From Dothistroma septosporum (taxonomy: Eukaryota > Ascomycota > Dothideomycetes > Mycosphaerellales > Mycosphaerellaceae): a DNA stretch of 64,000 nucleotides. The first letter of the stretch is position 1, and the number at the start of each line of letters is the position of its first letter. The translations under genes and the position numbers were made by a program. Under the pieces are notes generated by a model. It was not told the DNA's origin, ran no database searches, and worked only from the letters and a program-made list of their open reading frames with translations. Below are positions 12,186 to 22,896 of the stretch, piece by piece. The DNA is taken from contig NBZP02000035.1 of NCBI GenBank assembly GCA_002236755.2, forward strand, positions 2,514,961 to 2,578,960, written 5' to 3'.

Positions 12186-13142
12186 ATGAACATGGCCGCA
12201 GCCTTCCGCAAGCCAGTCTTCGACGCGAAGAAAGAGATTGGCAGTCTGAATGGAAAGGTCATCTTGATCACAGGCGGAACAGGAGGTCTCGGCCGCGAAA
12301 CCGTCCTCAGCTTCGTCGCCCACGAACCAGCACACATCTACTTTACAGGCCGATCGCAGCCATCCGCTGATAAAGTCCTCGCGGCCTGCAAGACCAGATA
12401 CCCCCAAATCCCAGTCACCTTCCTCCGCTGCGACCTCGCAGACCTCGAAGATGTCCAACGAGCTGCCAAACGCTTCCTCTCCCTCGAACACCGCCTCGAT
12501 ATCCTCCTCGCCAACGCTGGCATCATGTCCAAGCCCCCAGGTGTCACAAAACAAGGCTACGAGCTGCAATTCGGCACGAATCACATGGGACACGCTCTGT
12601 TAGTACAGCTGCTCACCCCGCTGTTACAAGCAACAGCGAAGGAGTCAGGCGACGCGCGCATCGTCTGGGATACATCTCTAGCCTACTCCCTGCATCCTCC
12701 CGGGGGGACACAATTCTCGTCTCTCAAAACACCCCAAAACAACCTCGGCCGCATCTTCTCCCCCTGGGTCCGCTACGCACAATCCAAACTGGCCAATCTC
12801 CTCTACGCGCGCGAGTACGCCAAACATCACCCAGAGATCACATCAGTCTCGATCCACCCGGGCGTAAGTGCTACAGGGCTTGTGGAGGGGTTGAGTACGT
12901 TCTACAAGGTGTTTGTGTACATCACGAGCTGGTGGATGATGGTGCCGCCGGAGACGTGTGCGTGGAATCAGCAGTGGGCTGCGACGGCGCCGTTGGGGAA
13001 GGGCGGTAGGCAGGTGGAGAGTGGAGGGTATTATGAACCTGTCGGGTTTAAAGGCGGTCTTACGAGGTCGGCTGGTGATGATGGTCTTGCGGCGAAGTTG
13101 TGGGAGTGGACGGAGGCGGAGTTGGAGAAGTACAGTCTCTGA
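12186..13142 (+). CDS. Short-chain dehydrogenase/reductase (SDR)
   Basis: Predicted 318-residue NAD(P)-dependent oxidoreductase of the classical-like SDR fold, single exon. The nucleotide-binding glycine motif is TGGTGGLG (near residue 29). An acidic Asp follows beta-4 (CDLADLED), then NAGIMSK and the catalytic YAQSK; the catalytic Ser is probably in WDTSLAYSL. After the core come SIHPGVSATGL and a hydrophobic stretch VFVYITSWWMMV that may lie on a membrane. Length is ordinary for fungal SDRs. The substrate cannot be told from sequence. Start: ATG followed at once by a second Met codon (MNMAAAF). Confidence 0.88.
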   Translation: MNMAAAFRKPVFDAKKEIGSLNGKVILITGGTGGLGRETVLSFVAHEPAHIYFTGRSQPSADKVLAACKTRYPQIPVTFLRCDLADLEDVQRAAKRFLSLEHRLDILLANAGIMSKPPGVTKQGYELQFGTNHMGHALLVQLLTPLLQATAKESGDARIVWDTSLAYSLHPPGGTQFSSLKTPQNNLGRIFSPWVRYAQSKLANLLYAREYAKHHPEITSVSIHPGVSATGLVEGLSTFYKVFVYITSWWMMVPPETCAWNQQWAATAPLGKGGRQVESGGYYEPVGFKGGLTRSAGDDGLAAKLWEWTEAELEKYSL

Positions 13143-13522
13143 TCTGATGGAAAGATGGTGAGGACGATGTTGAGGTGTACGATAGCTTTAAATAATCGAC
13201 CGACAGTATCTTCGATAAGCATCACAAGCTACATGGTCGTTAAGAGGATCCCTGCCGACCCTCGTGCATGCAGGTCGACTTAATGCAGCTTCCCCAACAC
13301 AGCAGTCGCAGCCGAACCACATACTGTAAAGCTTCCCACTGCTCCGCTCTACCCGCCCTGATATCAACCTCATCAGTACAAAAGGGCGTAAGCTAGTACC
13401 ACCTCACCGTGACTGGTCTACGATCTCATGGAATATATCTACCGAAGAACGACCACTCTCATCCAGACCAGAAACGCCAGCATCACAAAGCACGCACCCT
13501 ACCTCGCACCTCATCTCCCACA

Positions 13523-14392
13523 ATGGCACCTTCAGCACAATACACCCCCGACGAACGCAGCAAAGGAGTAAGACTAGCAGCAAAACGAAGTGAGATCAAT
13601 CGTTTAAACCATATACACTTATCTACACTTCCCACCACTAACGCCACAACCCCAGTCAAATACGACGCCGACCTAGTCCACGGGATCGTAAACTCCGTCC
13701 CAATCCTCCACGTCTCCTTCAACGCCCCCCTGAAAGAAGGCCCACCCTTTCCGACAATACTCCCCATGCTCGGCGCAGTCGGCTCCTATCCCCCTTCCAC
13801 CGAAGAAGAAGAAGAAGAAGAAGAAGAAGAAGAAGAATCAGAAGCCGCTGTATACCTCCACGGCTCCTCCGTCGCTCGACTCTTCCGCCTAACTGCGGGC
13901 GGCGAAATCCCCCTATCAGTCTGCGGAACCTTCGTAGACGGCTACGTCCTCGCCCTGGCACCTTTCCACAACAGTTGCAATTACCGCTCCGCCGTGGTAT
14001 TCGGGTATGGAAGTCTCGTCGAGGATGAGGATGAAGTGCAGTATGCATTGCGGCTGATAACGAATAATTCCATCCCTCGACGATGGGAAAATAGTCGATT
14101 CCCGCCGACGAAGGAGGAGATCCAGGCGACTGGAGTTCTGAAGGTGAGGATTGAGACTGCGTCGGCGAAGGTATCGACGGGAGGGCCGAGCGATGAGAAA
14201 GCGGATTCGCAGAATTCGGAGGTGGTGAATAAAACGTGGGTAGGAGTTGTGCCGACGTATTTCACTTTGGGGGATCCGATTGCGGGAGAGGAGAATAAGG
14301 TGAATGGAGTGCCGGAGTATCTGCAGGATTGGGTGGCGGATGAGAATTCATTGAATGAGCAAAAGGCGATTGACGCGGTGCTCGAAGGGTGA
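13523..14392 (+). CDS. FMN-binding split-barrel protein (nitroimidazole-resistance/PNPOx-like)
   Basis: Predicted 289-residue flavin-nucleotide-binding protein of the pyridoxamine-phosphate-oxidase-like split-barrel family. Matching blocks are VNSVPILHVSF, FPTILPMLGAVG, AAVYLHGSSVARL, ALAPFHNSCNYRSAVVFG and LRLITNNSIPRRWENS, then a WVGVVP near the end. Family members bind FMN or haem; the substrate here is unknown. Between the first barrel strands lies a run of about 12 Glu encoded by a perfect GAA repeat (13801-13836), absent from the usual family pattern. The chosen start is the first ATG (MAPSAQYTP); the frame upstream reaches only a GTG. The last 131 bp overlap the end of the convergent PPR-like gene. 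Confidence 0.82.
   Translation: MAPSAQYTPDERSKGVRLAAKRSEINRLNHIHLSTLPTTNATTPVKYDADLVHGIVNSVPILHVSFNAPLKEGPPFPTILPMLGAVGSYPPSTEEEEEEEEEEEESEAAVYLHGSSVARLFRLTAGGEIPLSVCGTFVDGYVLALAPFHNSCNYRSAVVFGYGSLVEDEDEVQYALRLITNNSIPRRWENSRFPPTKEEIQATGVLKVRIETASAKVSTGGPSDEKADSQNSEVVNKTWVGVVPTYFTLGDPIAGEENKVNGVPEYLQDWVADENSLNEQKAIDAVLEG
13801..13836 (+). repeat. In-frame GAA microsatellite coding poly-Glu
   Basis: About twelve GAA triplets inside the split-barrel gene, directly after a Pro/Ser/Thr loop and before the YLHGSS strand. It encodes a pure Glu tract; length changes would be in frame. Confidence 0.9.
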
Positions 14393-16931
14393 TGGGATCG
14401 GGATCTAGTTTGGTGTTGGTCGTAGCGGGCAGACGGAATGGGCTGTAGTACCAGGCGCGAGCTCTGCGGAGGCCGTTACGGATGAAGTATTGGCGTCTGT
14501 GCTCATAGGTGTGAGCGTAGCCTACGACATCGGCGAATTCCTTGCGCTTTCTGCTGACTCGTTTGATTGGGCCGAAGAGGGTGATCATGAGCTCTGCGGT
14601 GGTGCCAGGTATGGGAAGTAGTAGCTCTGGGTTGACGTTGAAAAGTTTCTGATCCCAAATGTGGTCTGCGTGGTGAACGAAGTGAGCTAGAGGCAGTTCA
14701 TTCTCCCATTTGTACTGCTCGTTCGAAGCTTTCGAGGTCCAGGCAGGGCCAAACATAATCCAAAGACGAATAAGTAAAGCGTTGCGGACAGTCTCGGGCA
14801 CGACGTATAAACCCTGGGTGCTGAGCTGTTTTAGCAGCATCAAACCCTGCGCCCAAGGCTCGCAGTGGCCGTGCGATGTGGATCGCTCTGCTCCAATGCT
14901 TATGTTGCTTAAGAGTCTGCGCTCAGCTGCGTTATTGAATCCCCACGTTACAACTGCTTGTAGCATTTGCCCTGTGAAGATGGCCGACAGCTGAGACGAG
15001 TCGACTTGATGGTGTGCTTTTGGATCTGCCGTCGACTTTGGGCTATACCAGGAGACCAGCCATCTAACGAGGTGCTCCAGCTCATTCCATTTGTTCATCA
15101 TGCCATAACGCCTCAAGAGCTCCCTCCAGGTGCTGTGATGCACGGGAGTCCCATTTTGTGCCGCATAGATGCACATGTTGGTCGTGATCTGCAATGGACG
15201 TTTGCTCTCTTTCTCCGAGGGCTCCACGGGCGAGGGCCCTTTGCCGCTAGCTCGCGGAGAAAGAAAGTGTCGTCTCATCAGTCTCAAACTGCGGTTCTCC
15301 ACAGTGACTCCCGCGAGCTGCATCTGCTGATACGTCGATACAGTTGTACGATATTGCGAATCCATGATGTAGTGCTGAAGCACGAGGTTCCAGGCATAGA
15401 CGTTGAAGGATGCACCGCCGCTTGATAGCGCAATGAGGGCCAGATGAGCTTTCTGCAGATTCCCTTCAGCTAGAAAGACGGCCAGCAAGCGTCCCTGCGT
15501 TTTGAGATCTTCATACGCCTCAGGATGTTGGTCGCTTGCCACCAGTATATCGAAAAGTTCATCAGGACCATCGTCTACCACTTGTTGCAGTACCTTTCCG
15601 TACACTGAATCTCCAACATCAACGCCTGCGGTTTTCAGCTCTCGGAATATATCCTTCAGGTCGCTTTTGGAGCCGGCTCTGATGACAAGTTCGTGCAGCG
15701 CTAGTGGGCCGAGCCTTTCAATACTGAAAAAGCTGAGACCTTTGAGCACCATATCCAGTGGGAAAGCATTGGTCGCGAAGAGCTTGGCCACGAAAGTGTC
15801 GCTGACCTCCTTGGGCTTGATGCCATGCGCCTCACCGACCATTGACGACATGGACGCGCGGGTCAAGGCAGGAAACTGTGCACCCCTGGGCAATATGGAC
15901 TCCTGAAGCGTGGATTTCCTATGCACCATCGGCAAAGTCTTGTCCTCGTCGAGCTGGAACAAGCGCTGGACTCCAGCAGTCGCAAACATTTCCGTGCTAG
16001 GACCATCGCCACGCTTAATGAATTGTCGATGCCAGTACAGGGAGAATCGATCGTCCCCAGTCAAGAGTAGTGCTGGTATGAAAGAGTCATACAAGTTCCT
16101 CTGGTCGCTCGATCCGTACACGGCTCTAAAGCCTCGCTGACACCCAAGTGCGTTCTGAGTCGCAGCAAAGTCAGCTGCCAAGGTCCGTAGGTCGATCTCC
16201 GGGGCTCCAAAGCTGTGCATGAACTCCTTGTGCCATTTGCTTATTCTATCTCTTGACCGCGTACGGAAGGCGCACCGCATCACCAGTCTGTACAAATGAG
16301 CATAGAGCACGCCTGAGCGTGTGTACAGGTCTTTGGCATGTTCGAGAACGCTCTTTCGTAATTCATGGCGCGCATCACTCGGCTCCGGTCCTGAACATGC
16401 ATCGATAAGAGTTGACCACAAGAAATCTGCTTCGATTCCCTTCACCGGTAGATCGATACCACGATATCTCATCCCTTTCCAGACATCATAAGTTCCGGCG
16501 AATCCGTCAAGGCGCTGCCTGCGCTGCAGCGTCTCCATCCAGCCTCGTATGTCTTGCCGACTCTCTGTATTGGCGTGTACAGGTTGAGCATGCGCTCTTC
16601 TCGCTGCAGCATCTGCATGCTCCCACAAAGCTCGCGTAGCTCTTTCGGCGACCTCTATATTGGATAGCGTGGTCTGCGGAGCATTTCGAGGTGCTTCGCC
16701 TTCTGGTTCCTTCAATCGATGGTGTCTGGACAATTCTGTCCTTGAACCACCCTTGTTTCTCCTCACAACGTCTGCACTGGCATCGCTGTATGACCTTGCA
16801 TGATATTCAGAGCCTTGTTTGTGAGTCCTGGAGATGTGATGGCTCGTCTCTTCGGTAGCTGAAAGTACTCTTCGTAGGAAGCAGATGGTCGATGGAGTCC
16901 CTAGCCACCTGTTGAATGCGATCGCGCCCAT
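14262..16931 (-). CDS. Mitochondrial PPR-like RNA-binding protein
   Basis: Predicted 889-residue single-exon helical-repeat protein. The N-terminus (MGAIAFNRWLG, then Arg-rich with few acids) resembles a mitochondrial presequence. At least one clear pentatricopeptide-like unit is visible at about residues 520-560: YAWNLVLQHYIM followed by YQQMQLAGVTVEN. The C-terminal part has an FGPIKRVSRKRKEFADVVGY block and a proline-rich tail. PPR proteins process or translate organellar RNA; the target here is unknown. An upstream GTG lies in frame, but the ATG at 16931 is the proper start. The last 131 bp are shared with the convergent split-barrel gene, so one of the two tails may be mis-called. Confidence 0.72.
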   Translation of the reverse strand: MGAIAFNRWLGTPSTICFLRRVLSATEETSHHISRTHKQGSEYHARSYSDASADVVRRNKGGSRTELSRHHRLKEPEGEAPRNAPQTTLSNIEVAERATRALWEHADAAARRAHAQPVHANTESRQDIRGWMETLQRRQRLDGFAGTYDVWKGMRYRGIDLPVKGIEADFLWSTLIDACSGPEPSDARHELRKSVLEHAKDLYTRSGVLYAHLYRLVMRCAFRTRSRDRISKWHKEFMHSFGAPEIDLRTLAADFAATQNALGCQRGFRAVYGSSDQRNLYDSFIPALLLTGDDRFSLYWHRQFIKRGDGPSTEMFATAGVQRLFQLDEDKTLPMVHRKSTLQESILPRGAQFPALTRASMSSMVGEAHGIKPKEVSDTFVAKLFATNAFPLDMVLKGLSFFSIERLGPLALHELVIRAGSKSDLKDIFRELKTAGVDVGDSVYGKVLQQVVDDGPDELFDILVASDQHPEAYEDLKTQGRLLAVFLAEGNLQKAHLALIALSSGGASFNVYAWNLVLQHYIMDSQYRTTVSTYQQMQLAGVTVENRSLRLMRRHFLSPRASGKGPSPVEPSEKESKRPLQITTNMCIYAAQNGTPVHHSTWRELLRRYGMMNKWNELEHLVRWLVSWYSPKSTADPKAHHQVDSSQLSAIFTGQMLQAVVTWGFNNAAERRLLSNISIGAERSTSHGHCEPWAQGLMLLKQLSTQGLYVVPETVRNALLIRLWIMFGPAWTSKASNEQYKWENELPLAHFVHHADHIWDQKLFNVNPELLLPIPGTTAELMITLFGPIKRVSRKRKEFADVVGYAHTYEHRRQYFIRNGLRRARAWYYSPFRLPATTNTKLDPDPITLRAPRQSPFAHSMNSHPPPNPADTPALHSPYSPLPQSDPPK

Positions 16932-17203
16932 TGCGTCGGGCGTGCTAAACACTCTCCTCGATCTGGCGCCATTGCATCTGTATCAGGCTCCGCCAATGAG
17001 TCGTGTCTTTGCTAAGCCATTCGTTGTGCTGTTGCATTGAACGAAGCTGTTCCTTGAAGCACGAGACACCTGCGAAAGCCCGCCGCAAGCCTAGCTCGCT
17101 TACCCGGAACATCCCGAGCAGCTCTCCTACAATACCTGACGTTGAGCTTAACAACCACCACGGCGACATCGAACTCCACTCCGCAATCCTGATCACCGCC
17201 AAC
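16932..17203. promoter_or_regulatory. Compact divergent promoter, PPR-like gene / COX7-like gene
   Basis: About 270 bp separate the two start codons, so both promoters and 5' UTRs must fit here. Both products are predicted mitochondrial, which makes shared control plausible. No specific transcription-factor site was recognised. Confidence 0.5.
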
Positions 17204-17675
17204 ATGCGCGCCTCATTCCCTCGTAAGGCAGGGTGAGTTCCCATACACGCTTCCGAAAGCGACCGCCGAACGCTGGACCATGATATCGAGCGCCAATGCC
17301 TAACTCGCATTCACAGATTCCCATCCTTCCCCGGCCTCTACCGCAAGAACAACGTGCCAGTATGGCAGCGAATGCACCAGAACCACGACGGCGTTAGACA
17401 GTGGGACAAGGTGCGTGTACGGAGAGCAAGAGCGGAGAAGATGGAATGAAGAATGAGAAGCGAGCATACAGCAAGAGACTGACCACGAACGACAGGGCCC
17501 GCGTGCCAAGTACATGCTGTACCCATACTACGCTCTTCTCATCTCGACCACTGCTGGTAAGAAGAACATACAGCCACGCGAGGCGGACATGGAGATACTG
17601 ATACCGATTGCAGCATCCCAATACATGATGATTCGCATGGTTCTCGGCCACAAGACCTGGTTCGGCTCTTCATAG
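17204..17675 (+). CDS. Cytochrome c oxidase subunit 7-like small mitochondrial protein
   Basis: Four short exons: 17204-17232, 17317-17410, 17496-17556 and 17614-17675, each joined by GT...AG introns (GTGAGT, GTGCGT, GTAAGA donors) with phases that fit exactly, giving 81 residues. The product begins MRASFPRKAGFPSFPG, has a basic matrix-like segment WQRMHQNHDGVRQWDKGPRA, one membrane helix (KYMLYPYYALLISTTAAS) and a short tail ending MVLGHKTWFGSS. This layout and size fit a single-helix respiratory subunit, most like COX7/VIIa of complex IV, but I recognise it by style rather than by an exact family signature. It would be missed by simple ORF calling. It is divergent from the PPR-like gene. 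Confidence 0.6.
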
Positions 17676-18277
17676 ATCACTTTCCGAGTACCTGCCGGTC
17701 CGACATCCACGCGGCGAGAAGAGACTCAACCGGTAAGAGGTCATGACGAAGCATGTATATAAGAGATAGAAGAATCAAGGCATGGGGTGTCCCTTTTGTG
17801 ATGCACAGGCTTCACCCTCACCTGGAAACCTGACCGGATCCCACAATTCGGCTCATCACAACACAGGTACAGATGGCGGTCACTGTGGCGGGCACAACTC
17901 TCAAGGCGCGGTCTGCAACTCCAGAACGTCGTCAGTCTTGCTCGATGCCCCACGGACTTGCCGGCACTTCACTCTCGAGGACACCAACCCTATACGACCT
18001 GACGAATATCTGGCAGGGTACATACGAACTCAGAACAACGAGCAACGTGATGCAGCTTCCGCGATTTTGCTACGAATGATGTGTGACATAACGTAATGTT
18101 CCGATGTCATTCATGCGGTCGAAACGCAGCATAAGGTGTATGAATCAGCCGCTGCTACGCCTTATTTTCGATTTGCTCGCCCAATAGTGCCATAACGACT
18201 CATTCCACATCAAAACTCCGCCCGATGCAACCAACAGGGTATCATAACTTGAGAAGAAAACTCGCCCATCAAGAACC
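17676..18277. other. Intergenic, no gene seen
   Basis: Convergent region between the COX7-like gene and the minus-strand basic protein. Open frames in all phases are short and without recognisable content. Confidence 0.5.
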
Positions 18278-19026
18278 CTAATTCCTCCACGCCTTCTTCA
18301 CCCCATCAAAAATCGACCACAACGAACTCCCGTACCTGCCATCAAAGTCAGCAACCCAAACACTGTCAGCCATCAGATAGTTTCAACTCACCCTCTCGGC
18401 GTATCCCGCCTCGTCAAAGTATAATCCTCATTCAAATCATGATTCCTCGGCACACTAACCGCTCTCCCCTCCCTCCCCTGCCTCTCCCTCCGCTCCTGCT
18501 TCGTCTCATGACTGTGCCGCCTGTGGTGCGAACTCCGATGCGAGTGCGCAGACCTGTGACTTCCGCTGGATACAAAGCGTGGCCGCGCCGGGCGATCGTA
18601 GCCATCTGAGGAGATTCTAGGCGAGGATGATAATGGGGATCCAGTCATGCCGAGCTGCGCGGGTGGGAGACTTCGTCCTGTTTGTTGGGGTGCGTGGTAT
18701 TGTTCTGGCACGGAGGGATTGTAGCCTGATCCTGAGGATTGCGGGCGAGAGGGTGGCGAAGATTGGTGTAGGACCATCTCGGTGTTGGAGGGCCGTCTAT
18801 ATGGGGTTAGGTAGTCTTCGCTGCGTGGCATTTCGGCGCTGCCGCGCGCTGGATAGCCATCTGGAGTGTAGCGCGATGCGATGGAGCTGCTTCGTGAGCG
18901 AGAGCGTGGTGCTTGTGCGAGTTGAGGGCCAAGGACGTGTTGGGCCATGTTTTCGGCGGCGGTTGGGTAAGGTGGATTATTGTTGGTGTGCTCGTGCTGC
19001 CGTTGTTGTAGAAGAGTGTGTTCCAT
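18278..19026 (-). CDS. Conserved-looking disordered basic protein, unknown function
   Basis: Two exons, 18392-19026 and 18278-18335, with a 56-nt GTGAGT...GCAG intron in phase 2, give 230 residues. I do not recognise a domain. The protein is disordered: Gln/Asn at the start, SRSRSSSIASRYTPDG, several Pro/Ser segments, then a His/Arg/Ser run (SHRSSHHRRHSHETKQERR). The last exon supplies a short amphipathic end (YGSSLWSIFDGVKKAWRN), which is the most constrained-looking part and argues that the splice is real. A second ATG (MAQHVLGP) 26 codons in is an alternative start. Confidence 0.6.
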
Positions 19027-20371
19027 TTTCCCCGTTTTACTATCGACTTGGAGGTGGACGGGATGTTGTAATTTGTTGTCACAGTGTTGAGAGGATGATG
19101 CCTACTTCTGTGGCAATATGAGTGGGCCTCTCGCGAAGTATAGCCCCGGAACCAAGGAACTCCACGGGGAGGTAGGTTTTATATCGTAATCGAGGGATAC
19201 CTCTCGGAATGGGGTCCGACTTGATGTCGCGAGATCTTGCGTGATGCCAAGAAGGTGTAGGTGGTACAGCAGTGAAAGCACAGGCAGCCAGTATGAAGAT
19301 GAAGAAGGAGACTTACGAAGCTGCATGAGACGGCAACAGCCAAGCCAAGCGCATAGAAGTAGGATAGACTCATGATCTCGTTTAGGCAGAACCGCTGCGT
19401 GACCAGCATGGCCCCGCTCATGCGAACCAGTGCGAACTGTATATCGTTGGACCCTTCGGAGCTGCACGCAGAACCTGGAAGCATGGGCGACATTGCCTAG
19501 GCAAGCCTTGAAAATCTGCTGTCGCGCATATCGAAGGCGAGGGCGACATCGTATTGCGCGTCTCTGCCTCTCCGCAAGAAGTCGGAAAGAACCGTGAAGC
19601 GCAAGCCGGCAGCTGTGAGGCTGTGACGTCGTGCAAGGTGTGCGGTTCCTATACTTCCTGCAGAACGTGAAGCTATCCGGCTTGGCCTCAGGCACGATTC
19701 CGTTTCGGAGTGGTGGTGGAGTGGTGGCGCTGAAACGTGTGTCTCGAGTTCTGTATCGTTGGGGGACCATAACTTGTGAGAGAGTCACGCCGTTGAGGAG
19801 CGCTCATCGCACGTCGCGCATCTGCATCTGCGTGCGATGATGCGCGCTGGACTATGCTACAACAACGTGCAAGATCTTTGGTGAGGCGGGCATGGGCGGA
19901 GGAGAACTGGACTGCAGCATGGGAATGACATCAGCCAAGGGATTCCGCTCTCTCCGCTGTCACCATTTCCCGCCCAGTCCACGCGTACAATGCACCGCTA
20001 TACGTCGGTCATCGCTCAGTTTGCACTTCAGCTGTGGCGGTTCAAGACGGAGCATCGGCAGCAGTGCCATGATATGTATTGCGGCGCTGGAATGGTCGCA
20101 GACTTTAGCACAAGTGCTCCCGTCCTTGGCTGCTGGAGCTGCCTGACACAGCCCCACGGCGTCATCACAAAGCGAGGCAGTGACCGTCATGCGACGTTGC
20201 CCTTCTTTTACAGTTCACTCGTGTAACTGCATAGCCTCGAAACATTCAAAACGTTTCTCACCTTCGCTGCCTTAGACAACGCAATCAAGACGTGGTCGCA
20301 CTCCTTGAGCCACTAACAACCACAATCTACTCGCGCAGGTACACCCTTACCCAGCTGAAGACCCGCGAATC
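19027..20371. other. Intergenic; doubtful small minus-strand ORF
   Basis: Holds the annexin 5' region on the right. On the minus strand a 228-codon frame (19102-19788) starts without convincing composition. Its last 30 codons (DYDIKPTSPW ... GLYFARGPLILPQ) look protein-like, and a hydrophobic MSLSYFYALGLAVAVS lies in another frame upstream of a GTAAGT. They can be joined only with a weak GAG acceptor, so I do not call a gene. Confidence 0.3.
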
Positions 20372-21849
20372 ATGTCAGGACACTACCCTCCAGCGGGCGG
20401 ACCGCCTCCCCAGGGCCAGTATGGCTATGGCGGACAGCCTCGTAAGTGCCCAGCGCCATGCGCCCATGTCATTGCGCATGTCCAACGTTTGCCGAGCTAC
20501 AAGAAGCATCTGCTGACCACTCCTCAGCATATCCACAACAAGGAGGATATCCATCACCAATGAACCAACAGCAACACCCACAACAAGGCTACGGCCAGCC
20601 GCCTCCGGGCTATGGTCCTCCTCCTGGTCAAGGCTATGGCGGCCCTCCGCCCGGTCAGTATCCTCCGCAAGGGCACTCACCTTACCCACCCCCAGGTCAG
20701 GGCTACGGAGCGCCACCTCCTGGTCAGGGACCATACGGGCAACAGCCTCAAAGTGGTTACGGCCAGCCTCCTCCGATGGGCGGCTACGGTCAGCCACCGC
20801 CACCGCAGGGTTACGGAGCGCCAGCAGGTCCACCAGCAATGCCTTCGCTAGGGTACGATCTCAGGCAGCGATGTCCCACCGATATGTCATATGCTGCGGA
20901 TGAGTGTCGCGCGGCTATGAAAGGATTTGGTACCAATGAGGACCGACTGATCAAAGCTCTGGCTCCACTTGGTCCACTGGAGATTGAAGGCCTCAAGCAC
21001 GCCTATCAGCAGCGGCACAAACGCGACCTCATGAAAGATGTGCACTCTGAAACTTCCGGCTACTTCCGTGAAGGTCTCGAGGCGATCATCCGAGGCCCTC
21101 TTGCCCAGGATTGTCATGTAGTCAGAGAGGCCATTGCAGGCGCCGGCACGAAGGAGAGCGCGCTGGACGATGTGCTACTGTGCCGTTCGAATGCGGATAT
21201 GAATGCCATCAAGGCGCATTATCAGCAGATACACAGGAGGACACTTGAGAGCGATGTAAAGGGCGATCTGTCTGCGAAGACCGAGCAAATGTACGATATG
21301 GTCATGTCTGCTAGGCGCGAAGAAGAGTCTACTCCAGTCCAGCCGCAGCAGGTCGATACTTGGGTGAGGGATATCTACGGAGCGACAGAAGGACGCACTG
21401 GTACAGACCAATTGACAGGTAAGGAGAAATCTGACAACACTGACAGCCAAACTCTGATCTTGATCCTAGTATGCGCGATTCTCACACATAGGAGTAATGG
21501 GCAGATTCGAGCCATCTCTCACGCGTACAAGCAAAAGTTCCACAAGTCCCTGGAAGACGTCATCAGGAAAGAGTTCTCAGGCCATATGGAAGATGCTCTC
21601 CTTTTCATTGTCGGCGCAGCCTCCGATCCAGCAAAGCACGATGCCGACAGACTCGAGGCAGCCATGGCTGGCATGGGAACAAAAGATCAAGCCTTGGTTC
21701 GCCGCATAGTCGCCATCCACTGGGATAAGCAGCGTTTGCAGCAAGTGAAGGCAGCCTACAAGCACTTCCACAAGCGCGATCTGGCAGCTCGCGTACAGAG
21801 CGAGACATCGGGCGACTACAAGAAGCTCATGGTGGTACTTCTCTCTTAG
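20372..21849 (+). CDS. Annexin with Tyr/Gly/Gln/Pro-rich N-terminal domain
   Basis: Calcium-dependent phospholipid-binding protein. Exons 20372-20441, 20528-21418 and 21470-21849 give 446 residues; the 51-nt second intron is a multiple of three and leaves the frame open, but removing it restores a canonical third repeat (...GTDQLTVCAILTHRSN). The first 150 or so residues are repeats such as GYGQPPPGYGPPPGQ, as in annexin A7/A11 and fungal annexin XIV. Four annexin repeats follow, marked by GFGTNEDRLIKAL, GAGTKESALDDVLL, GRTGTDQL and GMGTKDQALVRRIV. Some type-2 calcium loops look incomplete. The start ATG gives MSGHYPPAGG. Likely roles are membrane trafficking or repair; none is shown by context. 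Confidence 0.93.
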
Positions 21850-22394
21850 GTTTATGGTCATCACGAGCTGGAACGCTGGCTGACTTTGGCAGCTGTTCGA
21901 GTAAGGCAATACGGAGTAGATGGGAGGCATATACCAGTGGCAACGGCTCAGGTGGGTTGTTAGGTGCGTGTCCATAATGTTTAGCGAAGTTATGAGAGTA
22001 CACTTTCACCCGCGGCTGTGTAACATCAGTATGCTATACCTTCGAATCGCGGACGTATGGACACAACCGTTCATCCCCATGCTCAACCCGATGGTACTGC
22101 ACGTTCTTCATTGACCTGTGCAGATGACCTTGGCGTTCACACCATGGCGCCTGATGAACATACCGTCATGGTGGCAGCATTGGTACATTGAGCAAGAAGA
22201 CTGTATGACCGCCAACGCACCTTGATCTGACCACGGGAACAACAGCGCACGCCCAAAATGTCCCATGCCAGAGCGCCAGCTCAGTCTCGTGCCTTCAAAA
22301 TTAACATGGCTTCCATGATCGATCCCATACACGAATAGCAACAACAACCGAAACCATCAAATAACACAACGAAGCCTGCCACCCATCAGCAACC
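21850..22394. other. Intergenic, no gene seen
   Basis: Annexin 3' region and promoter of the next gene. No coding content supported. Confidence 0.5.
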
Positions 22395-22896
22395 ATGTCC
22401 CCCGAACTCCGTACCCTGCACGAAGCCCAACGCCTCCTCACCCACGCCTACGCCGAGAAAGCATCCGAACAAGCAAGAGCCACATACCTCGAAAAACAAG
22501 CCTTCGACTCCTGGATTCTCAAACTCTCCACTCTGACAGATAACGTCATCGCGAGTGAGAAGGTCAAGGATCTCAAAGTGGCGCAACAGGCAAAGCAGAG
22601 GTATGTCTACCGTGGTGAATAGAGGATAAGCGTCGGGGAACTACTGACGCAGCGAAATCAGTTTAAAGGACGCCATCCGACAGCATATGAACGCGAGACA
22701 GTGGGATCAGATTAGGCGGATTCAGGAGCATGTTGAGGCGTTGGAGGCGTTGATTGAGGCGAGGGAGTATGTGGTGGATAGATTGATGATGAGGGTGGAG
22801 GATTGTGGGGAGAAGATGTCTTGTGTTGAGAATGGAGAGGGGAAGGAGCTTGAGGGTGGGAAATGGGGGAGTTTGAGTACGGGAGGATTGGAATGA
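22395..22896 (+). CDS. Small coiled-coil protein, unknown function
   Basis: Exons 22395-22600 and 22662-22896 with a 61-nt intron (GTATGT...ATCAG) give 146 residues. Almost wholly helical: MSPELRTLHEAQRLL, then EKVKDLKVAQQAKQ, IRRIQEHVEALEALIEARE. The end is Gly/Glu-rich and less ordered. No enzyme motif, signal peptide or membrane helix. I do not recognise the family; a short coiled-coil adaptor is a guess only. The splice is supported by phase and by continuous heptad-like content across the junction. Confidence 0.6.
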
